Assembly: GCF_040681875.1 (NCBI RefSeq)
Contig: NZ_JBFAZP010000002.1
Coordinates: forward strand, 682,001 to 746,000
DNA: 64,000 nt
Direction: 5' to 3'
Source: Longispora sp040681875
GTDB taxonomy: Bacteria > Actinomycetota > Actinomycetes > Mycobacteriales > Micromonosporaceae
Positions 26,028 to 34,677 of this stretch are shown here, piece by piece (the stretch's first letter is position 1; every line of letters starts with the position of its first letter). Both the position numbers and the translations under genes were made by a program. The notes beneath the pieces are model-generated. The model was not told where the DNA came from and did no database searches. It saw nothing but the letters and a program-made list of their open reading frames with translations.

Positions 26028-28810
26028 GGTCGGTGCTCCTCGGCGGGTGGTGCTGGGACTTCGGTGGACACGCGCCCGCGGATGGCGCCGAGCTGGAAGG
26101 CTGCCAGGGACGCCCGCATGGCGTCGGCGGTCCGGGTGATCGGCACGTCGGGTGCCTCGGCGTCCGCCCGGCCGGGGACCAGGTGGGCCATGGGTTCGCG
26201 CCGGGGCAGCCCGGCGGTCGTGTCCTCGGCCGGCCGGGGTTCGGCCGCCGCGCGCGCCGCCGCCCACCCGGGGTCGGCCGCCGCCCAGGCGGTGTCGCGC
26301 TGGGTCGGGACGGTCGGGGTGGAGCCGCGGGAGAACCAGGCGGTTTCCACCTGGCGGAAGATCGGGAGCTCCCTGGTCGCGTCCGCGTCGAAGCCCGCCG
26401 GGGAGGCGCCGGACGGCGGTAGGGGCGCCGGGGCGGGTTCGGCTTCGGCGGCCAGCTCCTGCCGGTGGGCTGGGCGGGCCTCCGGAACCAGGTCCACCGA
26501 GCGGGCCGTCTGAACCGGCTCCCCCTGGTGGGCCGTGCGGGCTTCCGGAACCGGCCCCACCCGGTGGACCAGGTGGGCTTCCGGAACCAGCCCCGCCACA
26601 TGGCCCACACGGGCCTCCGGAACCGGCTCCACCTCACGGGCCAGGGAGGCCACCGGCTCCGAACCGGCCAGGTCCAGCAGCGCCACCGGTTCGGCCCCGA
26701 CCACGGGCAGCCCAGCACCGACGGCGTCCGGGACCGGCCGACCCGCCGCGCGCAGGCTCGCGACGCCCCTGCTGAACACGTCCCACTGCGGCACGACCGG
26801 CGCCCTCGGCGGCCGGGGCCGCGACACCTGGTCGGGGCCGGACCGCGAGTGCCGGGCGCCCGTCGCGAACAGGGCCCGCGGCAGCCGGACCTCGGCGATC
26901 GTGCCGCCACCGGGCCGGGCCCGGAGTACGACCGTGATGCCGAGGCGGGTGGAGATCCGGCCGACGGCGATGATGCCCAGCAGCCGGACCGACGTGTCGA
27001 TCGCCGGCGGGTGCGCCAGCTGGGTGTTCAGTTCGGCGAGCTGGTCGGGTTCCAGGCCGAGCCCGCTGTCCTCGATGGTGACGACGACCTCGTCGTCCAC
27101 CCGCCGGCCCTGCACGAGGACCGTGGTGTCCGGTGCCGAGAAGCTGGTCGCGTTGTCCAGGAGCTCCGCCAGCAGGTGCACGACGTTGTTGACGGCGTGC
27201 GGCAGGAGGTCCACCCCCGCGTCGGTGGCGCCGACCTCGACCCGGGTGTACCGCTCGATCTCCGACTGCGCGGCCCGGACCACGTCGGACAGCGGGGTGT
27301 GCCGGGCCCCCGTCCGGCCGCCCTCGGTGCCCGCGAGGACCAGCAGGTTCTCGTTGTTCCGGCGCATCCGGGTGGCCAGGTGGTCGAGGCCGAAGAGGGC
27401 TTCGAGCTGGTCGGGGTCCTTCTCGTTCTGTTCGAGGAGGTCGAGTTGCCCGATCAGCCGGTCGACCAGGAGCTGGCTGCGGCGGGCGAGGTTGACGAAC
27501 AGCCGGGAGATCCCGGCGCGCAGCGCGGCCTGCTCGGCGGCGATCCGCACGGCCTCCTGGTGCACGACGTTGAACGCCTCGCCGACCTGGGCGATCTCGT
27601 CGCGGCCGGTGATGTCGATCGGGGACTCGACCACGGCGGTCCGGCGGTGCGAGGTCGCGTCGTGCGCGTCGAGTTCGCGGAGCCGGGCCACGGCGGCGGG
27701 CAGCGACGTGTACGCCACGGTCAGCGCGCCCTCCCGGAGCTGGCGGAGCGGCACGAGCATCGACCGGGCGATCCCGAGCGCGACGAACACGGCCAGCACC
27801 AGGACCACGAGCACGATCGACCCCGACGTGACGGCCTGGCGGGTCTGGTCGTCGCGGTAGGCCGACAGCGAGCCGATGACGTCGCCGTCGACCCGGTCCT
27901 CGACGGTGCGCAGCAGTTCCGCGCGGGCGGACATCACCCGCCGCCAGTCGGTGGCGGTGCCGGTGAGCTTCAACGGCGTGTTCGGCAGGGTCCGGGTCAC
28001 CGCGCCCTCGAAGCGCTGGGCCTGCAGGACGTCGGCGCCCTGGACGGTCTGGTCGAGCAGGGCGCGCTGCCCGGGGCTGGACGCGGAGCTGAAGGCGAGC
28101 AGGCTCTCGGAGTAGCCGGTGGTGGTGGCCACGAAGTCGCGTTGCTGGGCGGGGTCGAGGCGGCCGAACGCGAGGGCGCGCAGGACCACGACCTGTTCCT
28201 GCTGGACGGCCTCCTTGGCCGTGGACAGGGCGACGGCGGCCCGGATCTGGTCGGCGATGTCGGGGCGGACCCCGGCCTGGGCGAGGGACGCCCGGTAGGA
28301 GAGGAGGTCGGCGATCAGTGTCCGGTACCGGAACGCCGCCGTCGACAGCGCCACGGTGCGTCCGGGGGCGACCTGCTGGCGCAGCAGCCCGAGACCCTGG
28401 ACCTGGTCGTCGACGCGCCGCAGCAGGGCCGCCGCGCCCTCGGTGAGCCCGGGGAGCCGTCGCGGGCCGAGTGCGGTGTACTTCGCGATCTCCGCGTCCG
28501 TCCGCCGGGCCTGTTCCAGGTAGGACGGGTCGTCGCCGGCGCCGGTGAGCGCGGCGGCGGCGGCCGACCGTTCCAGCTGCAGTTGCTGGATCACGCCGGC
28601 CACCTGGCGGTTGACCGTGGCGAGGGTGGTCAGCTGGCCGGCCTGGCCCGCCTGGTCGCCGAGCGCGAGGAGCTGGCCGGCGGCGAGCGCGACGATGAGC
28701 AGGAACGGCACGGTGAGGATCAGCGCGAGCTTGGAGCGGATGCGGACGTCGCGGAGCAGGGCGAGGGCGCCGCGTCGGCGTGACAGGGGTGCGGTGGGTG
28801 CCGGGGTCAC
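26024..28810 (-). CDS. NIT-HAMP sensor histidine kinase (CvnA-like)
   Basis: 928 residues from a GTG. Order: first membrane helix (about 27-47), an extracellular nitrate/nitrite-sensing-type all-helical NIT domain (about 60-310), second membrane helix (about 330-352), HAMP linker (RSMLVPLRQLREGALTV), a dimerisation region with GLDHLATRMRR, and an HATPase domain. The ATPase domain has N-box HLLAELLDNATSFS, G1 box IEDSGLGL and a Gly-rich second half (RPGGGTIAEVRLP). The last 250 residues are Pro/Ala-rich, low in complexity, and contain repeated VPEAR units. It is coupled to the roadblock protein downstream and divergent from the Liv-type ABC operon, a pairing that suggests the kinase senses or controls that uptake system. 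Confidence 0.92.
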   Translation of the reverse strand: MTPAPTAPLSRRRGALALLRDVRIRSKLALILTVPFLLIVALAAGQLLALGDQAGQAGQLTTLATVNRQVAGVIQQLQLERSAAAAALTGAGDDPSYLEQARRTDAEIAKYTALGPRRLPGLTEGAAALLRRVDDQVQGLGLLRQQVAPGRTVALSTAAFRYRTLIADLLSYRASLAQAGVRPDIADQIRAAVALSTAKEAVQQEQVVVLRALAFGRLDPAQQRDFVATTTGYSESLLAFSSASSPGQRALLDQTVQGADVLQAQRFEGAVTRTLPNTPLKLTGTATDWRRVMSARAELLRTVEDRVDGDVIGSLSAYRDDQTRQAVTSGSIVLVVLVLAVFVALGIARSMLVPLRQLREGALTVAYTSLPAAVARLRELDAHDATSHRRTAVVESPIDITGRDEIAQVGEAFNVVHQEAVRIAAEQAALRAGISRLFVNLARRSQLLVDRLIGQLDLLEQNEKDPDQLEALFGLDHLATRMRRNNENLLVLAGTEGGRTGARHTPLSDVVRAAQSEIERYTRVEVGATDAGVDLLPHAVNNVVHLLAELLDNATSFSAPDTTVLVQGRRVDDEVVVTIEDSGLGLEPDQLAELNTQLAHPPAIDTSVRLLGIIAVGRISTRLGITVVLRARPGGGTIAEVRLPRALFATGARHSRSGPDQVSRPRPPRAPVVPQWDVFSRGVASLRAAGRPVPDAVGAGLPVVGAEPVALLDLAGSEPVASLAREVEPVPEARVGHVAGLVPEAHLVHRVGPVPEARTAHQGEPVQTARSVDLVPEARPAHRQELAAEAEPAPAPLPPSGASPAGFDADATRELPIFRQVETAWFSRGSTPTVPTQRDTAWAAADPGWAAARAAAEPRPAEDTTAGLPRREPMAHLVPGRADAEAPDVPITRTADAMRASLAAFQLGAIRGRVSTEVPAPPAEEHRP
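26475..26625. repeat. degenerate in-frame tandem repeat in the kinase tail
   Basis: GGGC-[TC]-TCCGGAACC recurs at about 26477, 26539, 26576 and 26611, with a decayed copy near 26506, spaced roughly 30-37 bp. It encodes repeated VPEAR/VPEAH units in the kinase C-terminal tail, where length variation would be tolerated. Confidence 0.6.
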
Positions 28811-28919
28811 CGGTTGTTCCTTGCGTCAGTGGCGAATGGAGATCCCGAGAGTCCTACCATGATGACCGACTGCGGGGGAAGTCTGCGAATACGGGAATTT
28901 TCCGCTGACATTCCGGATC

Positions 28920-28949
28920 TTGACGTGTTCACCGTTCCCGGGTTACAAC
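28920..28949 (+). promoter_or_regulatory. candidate promoter of the Liv-type ABC operon
   Basis: TTGACG (28920-28925), 18-bp spacer, TACAAC (28944-28949), about 39 bp before the start of the solute-binding lipoprotein gene. Fits a housekeeping-sigma promoter reasonably well. Confidence 0.45.
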
Positions 28950-28987
28950 TCTCGCGGAAACTCCCTGAGTCCGAAAGAGACGGTCGC

Positions 28988-30190
28988 ATGCGCACCTCGC
29001 TCCGCAGTACGGCGGCCCGGCCGCTCGTGGCCCTGCTCGCGCTCGTCGTCTCCGCCGGTTGTAGCGGCTCCAGCCTGGGCGGGGAGGCCGCCGGGCCCGC
29101 GTCGACGGTCAAGATCGGGCTACTGGTCTCGCAGTCGGGGGTGTACAAGTCCGTCGGCGACGACATGGCCAACGGCTTCCGGTTGTACCTGGCCCTCAAC
29201 GGCGGCAAGCTGGGCGGCCACCCGGTGGAGGTCGTCACGGCGGACGAGGGCGAGGGCGCGGACACCGCCCGCCCGGCGGCCGAGCGGCTGATCAAGCAGG
29301 ACAAGGTGCTGGCCCTCGCGGGGGTGGTCGGCGCGGGTTCGGTCGCGGCGGTCAAGCCCCTGCTGGACGCGAACAAGGTCCCCCTCGTCGGCGCGAACGG
29401 CCGGCCCACCAAGCTCGCCGACCCGGCCTGGGTCTGGCACACGTCCTACATCAGCACCGAACCGGGCCTCGTGATGGGCGAGTACGTGCACAAGGCCGTC
29501 GACGGGCCGGTGTACGTGATCGGCCCCGACTACCAGGGCGGCTGGGACGAGATCGGCGGCTTCGTGGAGGCGTACACGAAGGCGGGCGGGAAGCTGGCGA
29601 ACCCGGACGGCAAGCCCGTGTACACGCCGTTCCCGGGCACGAAGAACTTCCAGCCCTACCTCTCGGCGATCGCCGAGTCGGGGGCCAAGGCCGTGTACAC
29701 GTTCTACGCGGGCGGCGCGGCGGTGGACTTCGTCAAGCAGTACCAGCAGTTCGGGCTGGCCGGGAAGGTGCCGCTGTACGCGGCCGGTTTCCTCACCGAG
29801 GGCGGGGTGCTCACCGCGCAGGGCGACGCGGCCGCCAACATCTACAACTCCCTGAACTACTCCCCCGACCTGGACAACCCGGCGAACCGCACCTTCACGT
29901 CGGAGTACCAGAAGAAGTTCGGCGGCCAGCCCACCACCTTCGCGATGGCGACCTACGACGCGGCGGCCGTGCTGGACAAGGCGATCGCGGCGGCCGGCAA
30001 GGATCTCACCTCGCAGACCCTCAACGCGGCCATCGCCAAGGTCGGCCAGATCAACAGCCCGCGCGGCCCGTGGCAGTTCGACGCGGCAGGGCACACCCCG
30101 GTGCAGAAGTGGTACCTGCGGCAGGTCCGCAAGGACGGGGCCACCCTGTCCAACGTCCTGGTCCAGGAACTGGCGACCGTCGGCGGATGA
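28988..30190 (+). CDS. branched-chain amino-acid/amide-type ABC substrate-binding lipoprotein
   Basis: 400 residues. A lipobox (VVSAGC) follows a short signal sequence, so it is membrane-anchored outside. The mature part is a type I periplasmic-binding fold of the LivJ/AmiC/UrtA class: VKIGLLVSQSGVYKSVGDDMANGF, LALAGVVGAGSVAAVKPLL, VYVIGPDYQGGWDEIGGFVEAY, FAMATYDAAAVLDKAI. It begins a five-gene transport operon in which each of the first junctions overlaps or is tight (the ATG of livH lies in its stop). Ligand could be a branched-chain amino acid, amide or urea-like compound. Confidence 0.92.
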   Translation: MRTSLRSTAARPLVALLALVVSAGCSGSSLGGEAAGPASTVKIGLLVSQSGVYKSVGDDMANGFRLYLALNGGKLGGHPVEVVTADEGEGADTARPAAERLIKQDKVLALAGVVGAGSVAAVKPLLDANKVPLVGANGRPTKLADPAWVWHTSYISTEPGLVMGEYVHKAVDGPVYVIGPDYQGGWDEIGGFVEAYTKAGGKLANPDGKPVYTPFPGTKNFQPYLSAIAESGAKAVYTFYAGGAAVDFVKQYQQFGLAGKVPLYAAGFLTEGGVLTAQGDAAANIYNSLNYSPDLDNPANRTFTSEYQKKFGGQPTTFAMATYDAAAVLDKAIAAAGKDLTSQTLNAAIAKVGQINSPRGPWQFDAAGHTPVQKWYLRQVRKDGATLSNVLVQELATVGG

Positions 30191-31053
30191 GCGGCTACCT
30201 GGTGACCGCCGTGGACGGCGTGGCCTTCGGGCTGCTGCTGTACACGGTGGCCGCCGGCCTGTCCCTGGTCTTCGGCGTCCTGGACGTGCTCAACCTGGCG
30301 CACGGCGTCCTCTACCTCGCCGGGGCCTACGTGTCCTACCTGCTCGCCGACGGCGGCTGGCGGGGACTGGCCCTGGCCGTGTGCGGCGGGGTGGCGGCCG
30401 GCGCGCTCGGCGGGCTCGCCCTGTCCGCGCTGACCAGGACCCTGGCGCACCGCGGCCACCTCGACCAGGCCCTCGCGACCCTCGGCCTCGCCTACGTCGC
30501 CGCGGACCTGTTCGCCACGGCGTTCGGCGGCGACGCGAAGCCGGCCTCCCCGCCGGCGGCCCTGGCCGGGTCGGTGCCCGTGTTCGGACACGCCTATCCG
30601 GTGTACCGCCTGGTGTTCATCGCCGTCGCGCTCGCCCTCGCGCTCGCCGGGCACCTCGCCTTCACCCGCACCTCCCTCGGCGCCCTGGTCCGGGCCACGG
30701 TCGCCGACCGGGACATGGTCCGCGCGCTGGGCGTCGACACCCGCCTCGTCGTCGGCGGGGTGTTCGCGGCCGGCGCGGCCCTCGCCGTCCTCGGCGGCGT
30801 GCTGGGCGCGCCGATCCTCGGGGCCGGGCCGGGCGTGGACCGGTCGGTGCTGGTGCTGTCCCTCGTCGTGGTCGTCGTGGGGGGCGTGGGTTCGCTGCCC
30901 GGCGCGTTCTGCGGGGCGCTGCTGGTCGGGGAGGTGCAGACCCTCGGGGTGCGGCTCGCGCCGTCCTACGCGCCGTTCCTGCTGTTCGGGGTGATGCTCG
31001 CGGTCCTGGCATCGCGGCCGGGCGGCCTGGTTCCCACGGTCCGGGCCACATGA
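30187..31053 (+). CDS. livH: Liv-type ABC permease (LivH family)
   Basis: 288 residues with about eight membrane helices. Family landmarks: GVAFGLLLYTVAAGLSLVFGVLDVLNLAHG at the N-terminus, and RALGVDTRLVVGGVFAAGAALAVLGGVLGAP, where the ATPase-coupling helix lies. Start is an ATG overlapping the substrate-binding gene stop (ATGA). Partner of LivM in the membrane channel. Confidence 0.93.
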   Translation: MSGYLVTAVDGVAFGLLLYTVAAGLSLVFGVLDVLNLAHGVLYLAGAYVSYLLADGGWRGLALAVCGGVAAGALGGLALSALTRTLAHRGHLDQALATLGLAYVAADLFATAFGGDAKPASPPAALAGSVPVFGHAYPVYRLVFIAVALALALAGHLAFTRTSLGALVRATVADRDMVRALGVDTRLVVGGVFAAGAALAVLGGVLGAPILGAGPGVDRSVLVLSLVVVVVGGVGSLPGAFCGALLVGEVQTLGVRLAPSYAPFLLFGVMLAVLASRPGGLVPTVRAT

Positions 31054-32147
31054 GACGCCCGCCCTGGCGCCCGACCCGGCCGGGCGCGGTGCCGGCCGGC
31101 GAGGCGGGAGACCGCGCGGGCACGGGTGACGCCGTGCGCGGCGGCACAGCCCGGGACGGGCGACCGCGAGGTCGGGCGATCATGGGCAGCGGGGCATTCC
31201 GGGGCGCGGTGCCGCGTCGGACGGTCGCCGCCCTCGGGGTCGCCGGGATGCTGGCCGTGCCCTGGATCCTGGGCCCCTACCCGGTCCTGATGCTCTCGCA
31301 CGCGCTGATCCTCGGCCTGCTCGCGATGAGCGCGAACCTCCTGACCGGCGTCACCGGCCTGCCCACCCTCGGCCAGGCGGCCTACCTCGGGGTCGGCGGC
31401 TACGCGGCGGCGACCGTGGCCCGGGCCGTCACGCCGGTGGGCGTCGTCCAGCTCCTCGCGGCGGTGGTGGCGGCCACGGCCGCGGCCCTTCTGACGGGTA
31501 CCGTCGTGGCCCGATCGCACGGGATCGTCGCCATCATGGTCACGCTCGCCGTCGGGGAGCTGCTGCACGAGGCCGCCGTGCGGTGGACGCCCGTGACCGG
31601 CGGCACCGACGGCCTGGCCGGGATCGGCGACGTGGTCCCGTTCTGGGGCCTGCCCCCGCTCCCCCTCGACGGCCAGGTCTACTACTACGTCCTCGCCGTG
31701 TTCGCGGTCCTGGCCGCCGCCGTCGCCGCGCTCGTCCGGTCGCCGGTCGGCCTCGTCCTGCGGGGGATCCGGGACCACGCGGCACGGATGCGGGCACACG
31801 GCTACCCGGTGTTCCGGTACCGGCTGCTGGCACAGTGCGTCGCCGGTGGCCTGGCGGGCGCGGCCGGCGCGCTCACGGTCTCCGCGCAACGGTACTTCTC
31901 CCCCGCCGACCTGGGCTTCGACGTCTCCGCCCTCGCCCTCCTCGCCGTCGTCATCGGCGGGACCGGTTCCCTGTGGGGCGCGTGCGCCGGAGCCGCCGTC
32001 CTGGTGGTACTCCGCGACCAGGGCCTGCTCGGCGCGCACAACGGCCTCCTGCTCGGCGCGACCTGCCTCCTCGCGGTGTACGCCCTGCCGGGCGGCCTCG
32101 CGGCCCTGCCCCGCCGCCTCGCGAACCTCCGCCGGCCCCGCACATGA
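31050..32147 (+). CDS. livM: Liv-type ABC permease (LivM family)
   Basis: 365 residues from the ATG at 31050, which overlaps the livH stop as ATGA. This gives a hydrophilic Arg/Gly-rich extension of about 44 residues before the first membrane helix. The ATG at 31182 with GAGG upstream is an alternative that removes the extension. Core landmarks: LLAMSANLLTGVTGLPTLGQAAYLGVGGYAAA and SPVGLVLRGIRDHAARMRAHGYPVFRYRLLA (coupling helix), about ten membrane helices. Second subunit of the channel. Confidence 0.92.
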   Translation: MRRPPWRPTRPGAVPAGEAGDRAGTGDAVRGGTARDGRPRGRAIMGSGAFRGAVPRRTVAALGVAGMLAVPWILGPYPVLMLSHALILGLLAMSANLLTGVTGLPTLGQAAYLGVGGYAAATVARAVTPVGVVQLLAAVVAATAAALLTGTVVARSHGIVAIMVTLAVGELLHEAAVRWTPVTGGTDGLAGIGDVVPFWGLPPLPLDGQVYYYVLAVFAVLAAAVAALVRSPVGLVLRGIRDHAARMRAHGYPVFRYRLLAQCVAGGLAGAAGALTVSAQRYFSPADLGFDVSALALLAVVIGGTGSLWGACAGAAVLVVLRDQGLLGAHNGLLLGATCLLAVYALPGGLAALPRRLANLRRPRT

Positions 32148-32223
32148 ACCCCTCCCGCACCACCCTGGCCCAGTCGGCCCCGGACCGGCGGCCGGGCGCG
32201 CAGTACCCGGAAAAGGGGTCCGG

Positions 32224-32955
32224 GTGTTGATCCTCAGTGGTGTCACGGTCGCCTTCGGGCCGGTCGTCGCCGTGGACGACGTGTCCCTGCGGGTGGCGCC
32301 CGGCAGCCGGCACGGCCTGATCGGCCCGAACGGCGCCGGCAAGTCCACCCTGCTCGCCGCGATCGCCGGCACCACACCCGCGCGGGGCGGTTGCCGGTTG
32401 GCGGGCCGGGAACTCGCCGGACTGGCCCCGCACCGCCGGGCCCGGCTCGGCGTCGGCCGCACGCACCAGCAGGCGGCCACCTGCGCCACCCTCACGGCCC
32501 TGGACAACGTGCTCCTCGGCCTCTACCGGCAGGCGGGCCCGCTGCGCGCCGCACTCCGACCGGCCCTGCGCCGCGCGCTGCGGGCCCGCGCGGCCGACGC
32601 CCTCGCGGCGGTGGGCCTGGCCGACCGGGCGACGGTGACCGCCGGGGCGCTGTCCTACGCCGAACGCCGGTGCGTCGAACTCGCCGCCGCGCTCGCCACC
32701 GACCCGCGCCTGCTGCTGCTCGACGAACCGGCGGCCGGACTCGCGCCCTCGGAGGTCGAACGTCTCGCCCGGCTCCTCGCCGACCTGCCCGCCTCGACCA
32801 CCGTGCTGATCGTCGAACACGACCTGGACCTCGTCTACGGCCTCGCGGACACGGTCACCGTCCTGGACAACGGCCGGCACCTGGTCACCGCCAGCCCGGC
32901 GGAGATCCGGACGTCGGCGGTCGTGCGGGACGCGTTCGCCGGGGTGCGGCCGTGA
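32224..32955 (+). CDS. livG: Liv-type ABC ATPase (LivG family)
   Basis: 243 residues from a GTG with AAGGGG five bases before it. Walker A GPNGAGKS, Walker B LLLLDEPAAGL, H-loop VEHDLDLV. The signature reads LSYAERR rather than LSxGxxR: Ala replaces Gly in LSYGE, a mild departure from the LivG consensus LSYGxQR. The 76 bp between livM and livG hold no gene. Its stop lies inside a GTGA that opens a chain of micro-ORFs leading to livF. Confidence 0.9.
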   Translation: MLILSGVTVAFGPVVAVDDVSLRVAPGSRHGLIGPNGAGKSTLLAAIAGTTPARGGCRLAGRELAGLAPHRRARLGVGRTHQQAATCATLTALDNVLLGLYRQAGPLRAALRPALRRALRARAADALAAVGLADRATVTAGALSYAERRCVELAAALATDPRLLLLDEPAAGLAPSEVERLARLLADLPASTTVLIVEHDLDLVYGLADTVTVLDNGRHLVTASPAEIRTSAVVRDAFAGVRP

Positions 32956-33020
32956 CCACGACGCGGGGCACGGCCGTGACGGCCGCGCCGCTGGGCCTGG
33001 ATGCGGAGGTGCGGCCGTGA
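32952..33020 (+). CDS. micro-ORF 1 between livG and livF (22 aa)
   Basis: Starts at a GTG overlapping the livG stop (GTGA) and runs 22 codons to a TGA at 33018-33020, which in turn overlaps the next GTG. The C-terminal half reads MTAAPLGLDAEVRP from an internal in-frame GTG at 32976. It appears to be a by-product of a 41-bp duplication. Whether it is translated is unknown; if it is, ribosomes could pass on to livF by re-initiation. Confidence 0.4.
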   Translation: MTTTRGTAVTAAPLGLDAEVRP

Positions 33021-33081
33021 CGGCCGCGCTGCGGGGCCTCGATGCGGGGGTGCGGCCGTGACGGCCGCGCTGCGGGTCCGG
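33000..33081. repeat. 41-bp tandem duplication at the livG/livF junction
   Basis: Two adjacent units (33000-33040 and 33041-33081) are nearly identical, each holding CGGCCGTGACGGCCGCG. A diverged third copy of this core is seen at 32952-32990. The 41-bp period shifts the frame by two at each copy. Confidence 0.8.
33017..33061 (+). CDS. micro-ORF 2 between livG and livF (14 aa)
   Basis: GTG at 33017 overlaps the stop of micro-ORF 1. The peptide MTAALRGLDAGVRP ends at TGA 33059-33061, which overlaps the livF GTG at 33058. It combines a copy of the livF start (MTAALR) with a copy of the livG end (VRP), as expected of a tandem duplication of the stop/start junction. Confidence 0.4.
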   Translation: MTAALRGLDAGVRP

Positions 33082-33804
33082 GGGCTGACCGCCGGATACG
33101 CCGGTTCCACCGTCCTGAACGGGCTCGACCTCGACCTGCCGGCCGGGACGGTCCTGGCACTGCTCGGCCGCAACGGCGCGGGGAAGACCACCCTGCTGCA
33201 CGCCCTGTTCGGCCTGGTCCGCCCCACGGCCGGCACGGTGCACACGCACGGGGCCGACGTCACCGGCCGCGCCACCCACCACCTGGCCCGGTCCGGGATG
33301 GCCCTGGTGCCGCAGGGCCGACGCGTCTTCTCATCCCTCACCGTGGCCGAACACCTGGCCCTCGCCGCCCGCCAGGGCACGCCGGCCCGCCGACGGTGGT
33401 CGGGCCGTGGGCCGTTGGGGACGGCATCAGCCCGGGCCGGTGTTCCGGGCCGTGACGGGCCGCCGGCCGGGCTGGACCGCGCCGACGTCCTCGCCCTCTT
33501 CCCCCGCCTCGGCGACCGCCTCCCCCAGCGCGCCGACCGGCTCTCCGGCGGCGAGCAGCAGATGCTCGCCCTGGCCCGCGCCCTCCTGCTCCGGCCCACC
33601 CTGCTGCTCCTCGACGAGCCGTTCGAGGGCCTCGCCACCGCCGTGACGGCCCGGGTGGTCGCGCTGCTGCCGGAGCTGGCCCGCGCCGGCACCGCCGTCC
33701 TGCTGGTGGAACAGCGCGTCGAGCTCGCCACCGCCGTCGCCGACCGGGTCACGGTCCTGGCCGACGGCACACTCACCCCATCCACCGGAAAGGCCCCAGA
33801 ATGA
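33058..33804 (+). CDS. livF: Liv-type ABC ATPase (LivF family)
   Basis: 248 residues from the GTG at 33058. Walker A GRNGAGKT, the LivF-specific VPQGRRVFSSLTVAEHL, signature LSGGEQQ, Walker B LLLLDEPFEGL, H-loop VEQRVELA. A stretch of about 35 residues after the Q-loop region (RQGTPARRRWSGRG to GLDRADV) is Gly/Arg/Pro-rich and longer than usual. Completes the transporter with LivG. Its stop overlaps the methyltransferase start (ATGA). Confidence 0.92.
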   Translation: MTAALRVRGLTAGYAGSTVLNGLDLDLPAGTVLALLGRNGAGKTTLLHALFGLVRPTAGTVHTHGADVTGRATHHLARSGMALVPQGRRVFSSLTVAEHLALAARQGTPARRRWSGRGPLGTASARAGVPGRDGPPAGLDRADVLALFPRLGDRLPQRADRLSGGEQQMLALARALLLRPTLLLLDEPFEGLATAVTARVVALLPELARAGTAVLLVEQRVELATAVADRVTVLADGTLTPSTGKAPE

Positions 33805-34583
33805 CCACGTACGCATTCGACAACGCCGAGGACCTGGCCGTCGACCAGCTCGCCAGCCTCCAGACCTGCCTGGACCCGATCACGTCCGCCAACCTCGACC
33901 GGCTCGGTGTCGGTCCGGGCTGGCGGTGCCTGGAGGTCGGCGCCGGGGCCGGTTCCGTCGCCCGGGACCTGGCCGAGCGGGTCGGGCCCACCGGTTCCGT
34001 GGTCGCGACCGACATCAAGCCGCACCTCCTCGACGGCCCGTTCGAGGTCCTGGCGCACGACATCACGACCGACCCGCTGCCGGCGGAGTCGTTCGACCTG
34101 ATCCACTCCCGACTGGTACTGCTGCACCTGCCGGCCCGCGAGCAGGTACTCGCCAAACTCGTCCGGGCGTTGCGGCCCGGCGGCTGGCTGGTGTTCGAGG
34201 AGTTCGACTGCACGTGGCTGCCCGTGCTGTCCGCCCCCGACGAGGAGGCGGCGGCCCTGTTCACCCGCGTCAACGGCGCGATGCTGGCGCTCCTGGCCTC
34301 GGCCGGCGCCGACCTGGCCTGGGGCGCCAAGCTCTTCGGCGCGCTCGGCCGGCACGGCCTCGTGGACGTCGACGCGGCGGCGCACGCCGAACCGTGGCGG
34401 TCGGGCTCCCCGGGGGCCCGGCTGCACGAGATCAACTCGTGGCAGCTGGAGGCGCGGCTGGTCGGGGCGGGGCGGGTGACGGCCGAGGACCTGGTCGCGT
34501 TCCGGCGGGTACTCGCGGATCCGCGCTTCGCCGTGTCCTCGTACCTGACGGTGTCGGCGTGGGGCCGCAAACCCGCCGCCTGA
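33801..34583 (+). CDS. class I SAM-dependent methyltransferase
   Basis: 260 residues. Motif I is CLEVGAGAGSVA, the acidic end of strand 2 is VVATDIKPHLL, motif II/III is FDLIHSRLVLLHLPAR, followed by LRPGGWLVFEEFD. Belongs to the broad Methyltransf_25/UbiE-like group; the acceptor is unknown. It is translationally coupled to livF, so it may act on the imported compound or be a passenger of the operon. Confidence 0.9.
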   Translation: MTTYAFDNAEDLAVDQLASLQTCLDPITSANLDRLGVGPGWRCLEVGAGAGSVARDLAERVGPTGSVVATDIKPHLLDGPFEVLAHDITTDPLPAESFDLIHSRLVLLHLPAREQVLAKLVRALRPGGWLVFEEFDCTWLPVLSAPDEEAAALFTRVNGAMLALLASAGADLAWGAKLFGALGRHGLVDVDAAAHAEPWRSGSPGARLHEINSWQLEARLVGAGRVTAEDLVAFRRVLADPRFAVSSYLTVSAWGRKPAA

Positions 34584-34625
34584 ACCCGCGCCCCGGCGTC
34601 GGCATGACAGCGGGTGGTGTCACAG

Positions 34626-34643
34626 CTGAGTACTTCTACTCAG
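34626..34643. promoter_or_regulatory. palindrome upstream of the small membrane protein gene
   Basis: CTGAGTA-CTTC-TACTCAG, a perfect 7-bp inverted repeat with a 4-nt centre, 34 bp before the start at 34678. The position suits an operator over the promoter; it could also act as the terminator of the preceding operon. Confidence 0.45.
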
Positions 34644-34677
34644 GCGGTGATCCCCCATCCGATCTAGTGTTCAGCGC

